Notes under the pieces: model-generated
The model's database searches: none
The model's input: the letters and a program-made list of their open reading frames with translations, nothing else
Told to the model about the DNA's origin: nothing
Made by a program: the position numbers and the translations under genes
Shown: piece by piece, positions 1-7,637 of the stretch
Numbering within the stretch: the stretch's first letter is position 1
Layout of the letters: each line of letters starts with the position of its first letter
Assembly: GCA_035628645.1 (NCBI GenBank)
Contig: DASPJL010000141.1
Coordinates: 7,946 to 71,945 of the forward strand
Source: DASPJL01 sp035628645
GTDB lineage: Bacteria; Bacteroidota; Bacteroidia; Cytophagales; Cyclobacteriaceae
DNA length: 64,000 nt
Reading direction: 5' to 3'

Positions 1-268
1 GCGAAAGATCGAGGGTTATAGCCTTTTCAAAAGGTATGGACTGACCACTCTGACTTCTTCCCAGCCCCCGGGTAGTTAAGGAAAGATTAGAGGCTGCTGC
101 ATATTTAATGACTTCTCGTATTTCTTCAGTATTTTTTGGAGAAGCAATTGCTAATGGATCGCTTTTTATTAAATGTCCAAAATCTTCAGAATATGATGCT
201 AATATTTCCTTATTATTAAGGAATTGCGTATTGAGAGGTGTTGTTAAAATGTCTTTTTCCTGACCCAT
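1..268 (-). CDS. FAD-linked oxidase, N-terminal part (runs off window)
   Basis: Only the first 89 codons lie in the window; the ATG is at 268 and the gene continues past position 1. The visible residues match the start of the PCMH-type FAD-binding domain. A P-x-A-I-A-S-P-K-N-T-E-E-I segment is followed by a helix and then RGLGRSQSGQS, the glycine-rich loop that binds FAD pyrophosphate in cytokinin-dehydrogenase-like and berberine-bridge-like oxidases. No signal peptide is seen. Substrate cannot be told because the substrate domain is missing. A long AT-rich gap separates it from the divergent gene at 649, so it has its own promoter. Confidence 0.7.
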   Translation of the reverse strand, partial: MGQEKDILTTPLNTQFLNNKEILASYSEDFGHLIKSDPLAIASPKNTEEIREVIKYAAASNLSLTTRGLGRSQSGQSIPFEKAITLDLS

Positions 269-648
269 ATTTTTTTTCGATGAAGGTAACCGAAATAATA
301 AATGTTCAAATGTTTGTTATCTGTCGAACTATTTAAAATATTATATATTTTATGTAAATTTTTAAATTAATTCATAAAATGCTTGTTTTTTAAATAAAAA
401 TCACTTTTAGTTTTATATCGTTGATTTTCAATTTAATGCGTTTTAGTAATAATAATACATGTTGCTTTGTCCTCGAAAAACACAAAAAGTTCCCCCATTA
501 ATATAAAGTTGTAAAAATAACATTACAAGGTGATATTTTATTAAAAAACATAGATTTTTTTTATCTGGAGGCTACATATATTTGAACGGTCATGACATTA
601 CAAATTAACCTCTAAAAACGAATTTTTAACTTTTAAACCTATGAAATC
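269..648. other. AT-rich divergent intergenic region
   Basis: This 380-bp stretch separates the leftward oxidase from the rightward operon at 649. I see no convincing open reading frame or RNA hairpin. It is very AT-rich and should hold both divergent promoters; the only recognisable box is the TAnnTTTG match at 577-584. Confidence 0.5.
577..584 (+). promoter_or_regulatory. Possible Bacteroidota -7 box for the 649 operon
   Basis: TATATTTG matches the Bacteroidota -7 consensus TAnnTTTG exactly and lies 64 bp before the ATG at 649. No good TTG -33 element is seen at the usual spacing, so this is weak. Confidence 0.3.
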
Positions 649-1398
649 ATGAGTGAATTAATGCAATTAATCAAAGAGAGAAAACACAAATTAGAGAGCT
701 CAAAATTAAGTTTAAGTATGAAGGATGGAAATCTTCCCGTACAGGAAAGACTTAGCTTTATACCTTCGATGCTTTTCTTTGTTATGGGATTTAAAGATGT
801 TCTTGAAACCCTTGAAGTAAAGGATACTACAGATCCAATCCAAAAGAAAGTAAACACTCATTGTCTTGAGGATGAAGGACACTGGCGATGGTATCTTCAT
901 GACTTGAAGGAACTTGAGTTCAATAGTTCTTATTTAAATAATACTAAGTATAAAATTTTCGAACTGTTATGGCATGATGATCACAAGGCTGCAAGAGAGA
1001 TGATCTATCAAACCATTCATTATAGCAAGCTTTCCGCCGGCATACCCGGAGCTAAACTAGTGATTATCGAAGTACTTGAAGCTGCTTTTGCCGCCTTCTT
1101 ATCTAACATGCATAAGCTGGTAAAAGAAGCAGGTTTATTCGATACCCTTGAATATTTTGGTAAAAGACACCAGGATCAGGAGGATAATCATTCCATTGGT
1201 AGCTGGTTGGATGAGGAGCAACATAAAAACAGTCTGGAAAAAGATATTCCTGCTGAACATATTCCATTTACACAACAAGTAATCAACAATTTATTCGATC
1301 ATTTTGATGCGATGTTTGATTGCTGGTACGCAATGCAAAAACCCGTACCTGTTGAAAAGAATGTGCTTGCAGAAATATCTCAGCCTTCTTTAAGCTAG
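649..1398 (+). CDS. Haem-oxygenase-fold protein, possible di-iron oxidase (unknown substrate)
   Basis: A 249-residue, all-helical, soluble protein without a signal peptide. I do not recognise a named family with certainty. The spacing of acidic and histidine residues resembles haem-oxygenase-like di-iron proteins (the TenA/PqqC/iron-containing redox enzyme superfamily): LEDEGHW (E74-H78), IIEVLEAAF (E141, E144), and HQDQEDNH (H174, D176, E178, H181). Members oxidise or cleave small molecules, or bind haem. It is followed after 24 bp by the V4R-like gene at 1423 with a strong terminator behind, so the two form a closed operon. A function in metabolite oxidation coupled to a ligand-binding partner is inference only. 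Confidence 0.55.
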   Translation: MSELMQLIKERKHKLESSKLSLSMKDGNLPVQERLSFIPSMLFFVMGFKDVLETLEVKDTTDPIQKKVNTHCLEDEGHWRWYLHDLKELEFNSSYLNNTKYKIFELLWHDDHKAAREMIYQTIHYSKLSAGIPGAKLVIIEVLEAAFAAFLSNMHKLVKEAGLFDTLEYFGKRHQDQEDNHSIGSWLDEEQHKNSLEKDIPAEHIPFTQQVINNLFDHFDAMFDCWYAMQKPVPVEKNVLAEISQPSLS

Positions 1399-1422
1399 TT
1401 CAACAATAAAATAAAATAAATT

Positions 1423-1965
1423 ATGATTGGTATACCTAATAATGCAGAAGTAATTGGCGGTTCCGTCCAAGTAATTATTCAAGCCATGGGAAACGTAAAG
1501 GAAATGGGCTTGAGAGTTTTAAAAGAAAACGGAGTTGATACAAATGTTCCCCCTGACGGATGGGTGAATTTGGAAAAATGGATTAATTCATTAAAAGCAA
1601 TTGAAAAATCCTTTGGTCCGAATACTTTATTCATGATAGGGAAAAAAGTTCCGGAAATTATTCCATTTCCAAAACTTGATTTTGTTGCTGCTATGAATGG
1701 CATTAATGTCAACTACATAAACAGCCATAAGAATATTGACAAAACTTCCAATTACTATAAATTCACTAAAAAAGGTGAGAAAAGTGCCATTATAGTATGT
1801 GCTAATCCTTATCCAAGTGATTTTGACAGAGGCTTGATTGCCGGTTTATCAAGAAAGTTTGCTCCTACCAATACTACCAGTCTCGTAGAAGTAGAGCTTG
1901 ATACTACCCTTCCTTCAAGGAAATCGGGTGCGGTTTCTTGCACTTACAATCTTACCTGGAAATAA
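1423..1965 (+). CDS. V4R-like (4-vinyl-reductase-like) small-molecule-binding protein
   Basis: A 180-residue soluble protein. The C-terminal half has the pattern of V4R or DUF2378-like ligand-binding domains: VCANPYPSDFDRGLIAGL, then a strand, then a terminal GAVSCTYNLTW where C and W are conserved-looking. The middle contains GPNTLFMIGKKVPEIIPFP, like the aromatic-proline region of these folds. V4R domains are small-molecule sensors or cofactor carriers related to the haem-NO-binding fold. It sits 24 bp downstream of the haem-oxygenase-fold gene and ends at a terminator, so the two are almost certainly co-expressed. The assignment rests on motif spacing, not alignment. Confidence 0.45.
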   Translation: MIGIPNNAEVIGGSVQVIIQAMGNVKEMGLRVLKENGVDTNVPPDGWVNLEKWINSLKAIEKSFGPNTLFMIGKKVPEIIPFPKLDFVAAMNGINVNYINSHKNIDKTSNYYKFTKKGEKSAIIVCANPYPSDFDRGLIAGLSRKFAPTNTTSLVEVELDTTLPSRKSGAVSCTYNLTWK

Positions 1966-1983
1966 GTAGTTAATTTATATTTG

Positions 1984-2019
1984 AAAGATCCCGGATAGCT
2001 ATATTCGGGATCTTTTTTT
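1984..2019 (+). terminator. Rho-independent terminator after the 649-1965 operon
   Basis: AGATCCCG (1986-1993) pairs perfectly with CGGGATCT (2006-2013) across a 12-nt loop, and a run of seven T follows at once. It begins about 20 bp after the stop codon at 1965. Confidence 0.9.
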
Positions 2020-2139
2020 ATTAATCCTTGTCAGCAAATTTTTTAAATTCCGGTCTTCATTATTTCAAAATTCTTTATTAATACTCGTGTTAATTTGGCA
2101 ACCCACCTATCTTTACGAAATATCTAACCCCTGGTATTT

Positions 2140-3003
2140 ATGAAGTATATTCTTTACAGCATCCTGTCCGTCATTCTCCTGACTTCCTTTAACAATAACA
2201 ATGAATGGACGCCCCTGTTGGATAAAGAGTTGACTAATTGGGAAACCTATTTAAGTTTCAGGCATAAAAATGGTTATAATGGAAAACCTCCCGTGGATGA
2301 ATCGGACAACATAATAAAACCTATTGGTTATAACAAAGACGAAACCAACGTGTTTTCAGTAATTGAAGACAACGGAGAGCCTGTCATTAAGGTAAGTGGT
2401 GAAATTTATGGATGTCTGTATACCAAGCAGGAATACGAGAACTATCACCTTAAATTAAAAGTGAAATGGGGAGATAAAAAATACGAACCCCGAACTGATA
2501 AACTAAAAGACTCCGGTATTTTGTACCATTCCATCGGAGATAGTGGCGTTGATTACTGGCGTGCCTGGATGCTCTCACAAGAGTTTCAAATTATGGAAGG
2601 CCACATGGGAGATTACTGGAACATTGCCAATTCGGCAATTGATATTCGGGCCTACCTTCCTGAAGGGCAAATGAACAGCGTGGCCAGCCTTACTCAACCC
2701 TTTCTTCCTTTTGGATCAGGAACCAATGGAGAGGGATTTTGTCTGCGTAGCGAAAACCATGAAAGTCCTGCAGGAGAATGGACAACATTGGAACTGATTT
2801 GCTTTGAAGATAAAAGCCTGCACATAGTTAATGGTCATGTGGTAATGGTTTTACAAAATTCCCGGTTTAACGATAAAGGAAAATTTGTACCGCTTACCAA
2901 GGGAAGGATCCAATTACAAAGCGAAGCCGCCGAGACCTATTTCAAAGACATTCAGATAAAAAACATTAAAGGCTTGCCAAAGGAGTATGCGGTTTTATTT
3001 TAG
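2140..3003 (+). CDS. DUF1080 family secreted protein (3-keto-disaccharide hydrolase-like)
   Basis: A 287-residue exported protein. A short hydrophobic signal segment (about residues 3-16) is followed by the domain start NEWTPLLDKELTNWETY, typical of DUF1080 (PF06439), a concanavalin-like beta sandwich. Later landmarks include GCLYTKQEYENYHLKLKVKW, DSGILYHS, a Q-E-F-Q-I-M-E-G segment, and the closing GRIQLQSEAAETYFKDIQIK, all usual for the family. Characterised relatives cleave 3-keto-glycosides made by Gfo/Idh/MocA-type oxidoreductases in the periplasm; one such Tat-exported oxidoreductase lies at 61626-63080, far away. It appears monocistronic. The exact substrate is unknown. Confidence 0.85.
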   Translation: MKYILYSILSVILLTSFNNNNEWTPLLDKELTNWETYLSFRHKNGYNGKPPVDESDNIIKPIGYNKDETNVFSVIEDNGEPVIKVSGEIYGCLYTKQEYENYHLKLKVKWGDKKYEPRTDKLKDSGILYHSIGDSGVDYWRAWMLSQEFQIMEGHMGDYWNIANSAIDIRAYLPEGQMNSVASLTQPFLPFGSGTNGEGFCLRSENHESPAGEWTTLELICFEDKSLHIVNGHVVMVLQNSRFNDKGKFVPLTKGRIQLQSEAAETYFKDIQIKNIKGLPKEYAVLF

Positions 3004-3013
3004 AAAATTAAAG

Positions 3014-3100
3014 TAACCACAGAGAACACGGAGAATCGCAAAGAACAAGAGTTGAAATTCTCTGTGCCCTCAGTGCTACCTCTGCACCCTCTGTGGTTAA
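3014..3100. repeat. Dispersed imperfect inverted repeat, accacagag type (copy 1)
   Basis: TAACCACAGAG at 3014-3024 is mirrored by CTCTGTGGTTA at 3089-3099, with further degenerate cacagag/ctctgtg units between. A related element lies at 24483-24570. Both sit just behind a stop codon, here 11 bp after the DUF1080 gene. The stretch behind it (3121-3171) is a degenerate tcattatcacat / cacattaacg tract. Confidence 0.75.
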
Positions 3101-3171
3101 TTTTCAAAATCAATATATTCTCGATCTTCTCATTATCACATACGCACATTAACGAATTATCAAATCAATGA

Positions 3172-3537
3172 TCATTCTTCTATCAATCCCATAAAAGCGC
3201 CGGCAGGATCCTGAATTACCGCAAATTTTGACTTACCCATTGCTTTTGGTCCGTCTATAATTTTTCCGCCCTTGGACTTACATTTTGCTACACTACTCTC
3301 TATATTTTCGACGGTTACATAAATTAGCCATTGAGAAGGGAAATTTTTTAGTTCTCCTTTCTTATGACAAATTCCTGCAACCACTTCTTTATCCACATTA
3401 ATCATGTTGAAATCATTGTATTCACCTTGATTAACATCTGAAAATGACCAGCCTGCTACTTCCGAGTAGAAGTCTCTTACTTGTGTGGCATTATCTACGG
3501 TAAGATCTTGCCAGATTATTTTTCCATATTTTTTCAT
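3172..3537 (-). CDS. VOC superfamily (glyoxalase/bleomycin-resistance-like) protein
   Basis: A 121-residue soluble protein of one VOC module pair. It opens KIIWQDLTVDNATQVRDFYSEVAGW (quoted here as the conserved start of the first beta-alpha-beta unit with the FY..V.GW signature). The second unit includes VENIESSVAKCKSKGGKI and ends AVIQDPAGAFMGLIEE, the classic DP.G..fgL strand. Metal ligands are not clear, so a non-enzymatic or antibiotic-binding role is as likely as a lyase. It is transcribed toward the DUF1080 gene and stands alone. Confidence 0.8.
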   Translation of the reverse strand: MKKYGKIIWQDLTVDNATQVRDFYSEVAGWSFSDVNQGEYNDFNMINVDKEVVAGICHKKGELKNFPSQWLIYVTVENIESSVAKCKSKGGKIIDGPKAMGKSKFAVIQDPAGAFMGLIEE

Positions 3538-3703
3538 AATTGTATGATATTCAATTTTCTGATTGAGTTTCTAAATTCAAGAAAATTTTTCAATCCCGAA
3601 AAAAAGTTTGAATATGGGATCAATTAGTAAAGGAAAATAGCAGCCGGTATTAGATTTTATCAAAAATCATTAATGAGATTGTGGGAGATACAGTTAAAAT
3701 GGG

Positions 3704-3734
3704 TTGCAAAAATTAAGGAAAGAGGATACTTTCG
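3704..3734 (+). promoter_or_regulatory. Likely promoter of the GH43 gene
   Basis: TTG at 3704-3706 and TACTTTCG at 3727-3734 are 20 bp apart, close to the Bacteroidota TTG / TAnnTTTG arrangement (one mismatch in the -7 box). The ATG at 3774 follows about 40 bp later. Confidence 0.45.
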
Positions 3735-3773
3735 CAGTAATTCTGATGATTTAATTATTTATCCCTAACCCTC

Positions 3774-4811
3774 ATGTTTAGACCTTTTATCCTGATTCCC
3801 TTTTTAGCTTTGTTTATTCTAACGGGCTGTTCAAAAAAAACTACACAAGTAAAAACATCGGGTAATCCAATCTTTGAAGGTTGGTATGCAGATCCTGAAG
3901 GGGTTATTCTAAATAATGAGTATTGGATTTTTCCTACCTATTCGGCCAGATACGAAAGTCAGGTTTTTTTAGATGCTTTTTCCTCAAAGGATTTGGTGGA
4001 ATGGGAGAAACACGAAAAAATTATAGACACCTCCAGGGTGAAATGGGCCGAAAAGGCAATGTGGGCCCCCTGTGTGGTTAAGAAAGACAGCAGTTATTTC
4101 CTCTTTTTCAGCGCCAATGACATACAGACGCCGGGAAGAAAAGCATGGGATCCAGCCGTGGACGGGCCAGGTGAGCTGGGAGGGATAGGTATTGGGATTG
4201 CTTCAAACCCTGGAGGACCCTACGAAGATTATCTTAAGAAGCCATTAATTAACGCAGTGTATAATGGCGCTCAGCCTATAGATCAGTTTGTGTTCAAGGA
4301 CACCGACGGAGCATATTATATTATTTATGGCGGTTGGGGACACTGCAATATCGGTCAGCTTAAAGAGGATTTTACCGGCTTGAAGCCATTTGAAGACGGA
4401 AGTATGGTGAAGGAAATAACCCCGGAAGGATATGTAGAGGGGCCCGTTATGTTTCTAAGAAATGGCTGGTATTACCTGATGTGGTCCGAAGGCAATTGGG
4501 GGGATGGTTCCTACAGTGTTTCCTATGGAAGATCAAAATCATTAACAGGGCCATTTGATAAGATGGCTACAATATTAGAAAGTGACACAACAATCGCTAC
4601 CGGTGCAGGTCATCATTCCGTGATCAACATACCAAACACAGACGACTGGTACATTATTTATCATCGCAGGCCTATACCCAATCAGGACAGGGATCATCGC
4701 GTAACCTGTATTGACAGAATGTATTTTAATGAAGATGGTACCATTGTTCCCATAAAAATGACCTTTGAAGGAGTAGAAGCCAGGGAAATTAAAGAAAACC
4801 TTAATGATTAG
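3774..4811 (+). CDS. Glycoside hydrolase family 43 lipoprotein
   Basis: A 345-residue five-bladed beta-propeller glycosidase with a lipoprotein signal peptide (lipobox LTGC, C19), so it is likely anchored in the outer membrane or periplasm. GH43 landmarks are visible. WYADPEG carries the catalytic base D40 at the start of blade 1. APIDQF-like GAQPIDQFVF supplies the pKa-modulating D170. EGYVEGPVMF gives the general acid E222. GHHSV near residue 282 is the usual late metal or active-site histidine motif. The family contains arabinofuranosidases and beta-xylosidases; the subfamily cannot be told. It is monocistronic, with a promoter candidate at 3704-3734. Confidence 0.88.
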   Translation: MFRPFILIPFLALFILTGCSKKTTQVKTSGNPIFEGWYADPEGVILNNEYWIFPTYSARYESQVFLDAFSSKDLVEWEKHEKIIDTSRVKWAEKAMWAPCVVKKDSSYFLFFSANDIQTPGRKAWDPAVDGPGELGGIGIGIASNPGGPYEDYLKKPLINAVYNGAQPIDQFVFKDTDGAYYIIYGGWGHCNIGQLKEDFTGLKPFEDGSMVKEITPEGYVEGPVMFLRNGWYYLMWSEGNWGDGSYSVSYGRSKSLTGPFDKMATILESDTTIATGAGHHSVINIPNTDDWYIIYHRRPIPNQDRDHRVTCIDRMYFNEDGTIVPIKMTFEGVEAREIKENLND

Positions 4812-5052
4812 TTGGTAGGCATAGCTCATCATTCATACAAAAAAAGTGTTTTATTGCAACGGAACGTATGGAACCTCTGATATTTTAATTCCTTTTTGTG
4901 TTACGTTATTATATGATTTCATGCGAAAACATTTCCAAAAAGAAGGAATTGTTGAATATAGGCTAAGGAAATAACAACAATTTTTTTGCTTCCCCCACGT
5001 AATTCATTTAAAAAAATGGAACCAAATCGCATGATTTGCTCTTTTTAAAAGA

Positions 5053-5520
5053 ATGTTAGAAATATTATTTTACGCTTTTCTTCTAGGTATATCGCCATTT
5101 GGTGAAGCACGGGCAGGAATCCCTTATGCTATTCTGAATGATGTTCATATTTTATGGGCTTTTGGGATCGGTCTTGTTTCTAACGTATTGATTTTCCCAT
5201 TGTTCATGTGGCTTATTGATAATTTTAATAAAACACTTTGGCCCTATCGTTTTTACAAAAAAAGTGTAATTAATTTGTCCCGAAGAGCTAAAAAAGGCGT
5301 AGGAAAAAGCATGCAAAAATATAGTTTTTGGGGCTTGATGATTTTTGTGATGATCCCGCTTCCAGGCACAGGCGCTTATATGGGAACATTGGCCGCCTAT
5401 GTGATGAAAGTAAACCGAAAGAAGGCATTTGTCGCAATTAGCCTGGGGGTGCTGATTTCTTGTATTTTAATGTCAGTTGCCTCTTATTTTGGTAATATAG
5501 GACTTGACTTATTATTTTAA
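5053..5520 (+). CDS. Small multidrug-export-type membrane protein (COG2426)
   Basis: A 155-residue integral membrane protein. The start LLGISPFGEARAGIPYAI is the signature of the Sm_multidrug_ex family (PF06695), related to DedA/SNARE-associated re-entrant loop proteins. A second half motif MIPLPGTGAYMGTLAA is the mirrored re-entrant loop with its proline-glycine-threonine core. About four hydrophobic stretches are seen. Named as an exporter in databases, but transport has little direct proof in the family. A gap of 114 bp separates it from the META gene. Confidence 0.85.
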   Translation: MLEILFYAFLLGISPFGEARAGIPYAILNDVHILWAFGIGLVSNVLIFPLFMWLIDNFNKTLWPYRFYKKSVINLSRRAKKGVGKSMQKYSFWGLMIFVMIPLPGTGAYMGTLAAYVMKVNRKKAFVAISLGVLISCILMSVASYFGNIGLDLLF

Positions 5521-5634
5521 ATAATTAATTAAGTTCAAGTATTAAAAGGTTATAAATCCGTGAAGTTTTAAATAAAATATTCTTATTTTGGTTGATATTG
5601 GCTGATCAAAATTTTATTTGTTAACGATACCAAA

Positions 5635-6048
5635 ATGAAAACCTTAACATTGATCCTTTTTCTATTCACTTTTGCCCTTTCAGCCAATGCTCAAAATAGG
5701 GCAGGGATTGTAGGAGACTGGCACGTCAAGGTTTTTGAAGACCACGAAAACGGACAGAATTATTATACCAATGTTGATTTTAAAGCCAGGGTTAACTTTT
5801 CAAAGGGTGGTCTTTATCGAGGTTCCAGGTTATGTAATGGCATTGGGGGCGTCTATAAAATAGAAGGCAATACGCTGCAGTTCATGCAAAGTGGTTCTTT
5901 TACAAAAATCAATTGTACCGGTGCAAATGCTGCCATTGAAAATGCTTTTCGTGCTTTTAACCAGCAGTTAACCCTTGAAGAAGAAGGATCTGATTTTTAT
6001 ATAATTTTGCCAGGAAAATTTAAAATGCTCTTATCCAGGTTTCCCTGA
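5635..6048 (+). CDS. Secreted META (HslJ-like) domain protein
   Basis: A 137-residue protein with a clear signal peptide (about residues 1-19, ending SANAQ). The mature part begins IVGDWHVK and has SRLCNGIGGVYKIEGNTLQF, then TKINCTGANAAIENAF. This is the paired C-N...G.Y...and T.i.C....E..F pattern of the META/HslJ domain. Two cysteines (in RLCNG and INCTG) are in the usual positions. META proteins are linked to heat-shock and antibiotic tolerance, but their molecular function is not settled. It converges on the histidine kinase gene, whose stop is 17 bp away. Confidence 0.7.
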   Translation: MKTLTLILFLFTFALSANAQNRAGIVGDWHVKVFEDHENGQNYYTNVDFKARVNFSKGGLYRGSRLCNGIGGVYKIEGNTLQFMQSGSFTKINCTGANAAIENAFRAFNQQLTLEEEGSDFYIILPGKFKMLLSRFP

Positions 6049-6064
6049 TTGTTGACCGTTATTT

Positions 6065-7132
6065 TTACCCTTTGAATGATATTATAAACTTTGTCCCTTC
6101 GTTGATTTTGCTTTCTACATTAATTTTTCCTCCTAAACTGGTAATGTGATTGTAAACTAAATATAGACCTATACCCTTACTATCGGCATGGTCATGAAAC
6201 TTTTGATTCAATCCGAAAATCTTGTCTTTTACCTTTTCCATATCAAATCCTAACCCATTGTCGGCAAAAATTAATTGGTCAATTCCATTAATTTTTTCAG
6301 AATGAATGGATATAACAGGCAGACAATCAGGTTTTGCATATTTTATAGAATTTGTAATAAAGTTTAAGAACACGCTTTCGAGGTAAACTTTATTAAATTT
6401 AATTTTACCTAATTTAGAAAAATCAGCATGGAGGGTAACGTTTGAGGATTTAATTAAAGAGCTAATGGATTGAAGGACATAACTCAGACATTCGTTTAAA
6501 TCTAGTTCTTCAACATTTGCTGATAAACTGTTCTTTTCACCTAAAGCATCCACATATGTATTGAGTGATCTTTTTAACTTCACGCCTGCTAATTTTAAAA
6601 TCTCTAACAATTCAACTGTTTCCTCGTCATTGACTTTGGAAGTCTCTATCAGTTCCAAAACCGACAATAAATTATTGACTGGCGATCTTAAATCATGCGT
6701 GGTAGTATAGTTCATCTGCCTAAGATCCTTGTTTATCTTCGTAAGATCGGCAAGCAATGCATTTCTTTCTTCCTCCTGTTTCTTTTTGTGCGTAATGTTT
6801 TTAGCTATGGCAAATACCAACTGATCGCTCTCAATAGGAAGAGAAGTCCAGGAAAGCCACACAATTTCTCCCTTTTTGGTTACATACCTATTTTCAAAAT
6901 TTAAAAGCGGTTTGGATCTGGTAAGTTCCTTGCGGAGTTTCGCTGTTATTTCCTTGTCGTCTTCGTACACAAAGTCATTGATAGGCCTTGCATATAATTC
7001 CTCCATGGTATAACCAAACAGGTTAGAAACAGCAGGATTTATCTTTTTAAAATAACCATCAAACCCTGCTATACACAACAAGTCCGGAGATAATTCGAAG
7101 AAAAGTTCAAATTTGAAGTTTGTTTCATTCAT
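6065..7132 (-). CDS. PAS-domain sensor histidine kinase
   Basis: A cytoplasmic kinase of 355 residues from the ATG at 7132; an upstream ATG at 7225 would add 31 residues not typical of the family. A PAS domain covers about residues 10-115 (SPDLLCIAGFDGYFKKINPA, GY..EEL). HisKA follows with the phospho-accepting H146 in TTHDLRSPVNNLL. The ATPase domain has an N box (NFITNSIKYAK), G1 (FADNGLGFD) and G2 (KGIGLYLVYNHI). There are no membrane segments, so the signal is intracellular or unknown. No response regulator is adjacent; the LuxR-type regulator at 12421 is the nearest. All key residues are intact. Confidence 0.9.
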   Translation of the reverse strand: MNETNFKFELFFELSPDLLCIAGFDGYFKKINPAVSNLFGYTMEELYARPINDFVYEDDKEITAKLRKELTRSKPLLNFENRYVTKKGEIVWLSWTSLPIESDQLVFAIAKNITHKKKQEEERNALLADLTKINKDLRQMNYTTTHDLRSPVNNLLSVLELIETSKVNDEETVELLEILKLAGVKLKRSLNTYVDALGEKNSLSANVEELDLNECLSYVLQSISSLIKSSNVTLHADFSKLGKIKFNKVYLESVFLNFITNSIKYAKPDCLPVISIHSEKINGIDQLIFADNGLGFDMEKVKDKIFGLNQKFHDHADSKGIGLYLVYNHITSLGGKINVESKINEGTKFIISFKG

Positions 7133-7225
7133 ATATAATAAGTCTGTTATTGTATTGTCCTGAAAAGTAATGTTATTTGTAGTTTGCTGTTTGTGGATTG
7201 CAGCTGGTTTGAGGATTTTACACAC

Positions 7226-7637
7226 TAAGTTTTTCTAATACTACAAAATTTATTGGATTTTTACCCTATCAGATATTTATTGGTTAATTTTTTTTCTCCT
7301 ATCAAAGCGCATTTTTAGGTCCATTGAACTTTTTCTAGTCTGATTTTCCTTTTCGCCAATCTAGAAGATATTTAAAATTCTCTTCGGAGGGAATTATTTT
7401 TGACAATAACAATGGTTTTGTTCGTCAACGCGGATTGTTGGTTTTTCCTCCCAACTTCCCACTTTCATCTACCATAAAATCAATCCTCCCGTAGTCATCC
7501 CGTACTTGTTTTTTTCTGAATTCTGCCCCTTGTTCCAATCTTTCAACTTCTTTGTCAAGAGGCTGTTTTATGGTTTTTTAATGCCTTACTAAAGCAATTG
7601 ATCTTAATTTATTTTTCACCCATTAACCCTTTAATTT
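7226..7637. other. Intergenic region with a coding-like remnant
   Basis: A 412-bp gap before the GH16 gene. On the minus strand, 7425-7577 stays open for about 50 codons with protein-like composition (for example GAEFRKKQVRDDYGRIDF) but has no ATG and is preceded by an in-frame stop. It may be the tail of a lost gene or a small protein with an unusual start. A short tract near 7450-7475 (cccaacttcccacttt) resembles the ggaagtggg repeat family. The rest shows nothing I can support. Confidence 0.3.
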
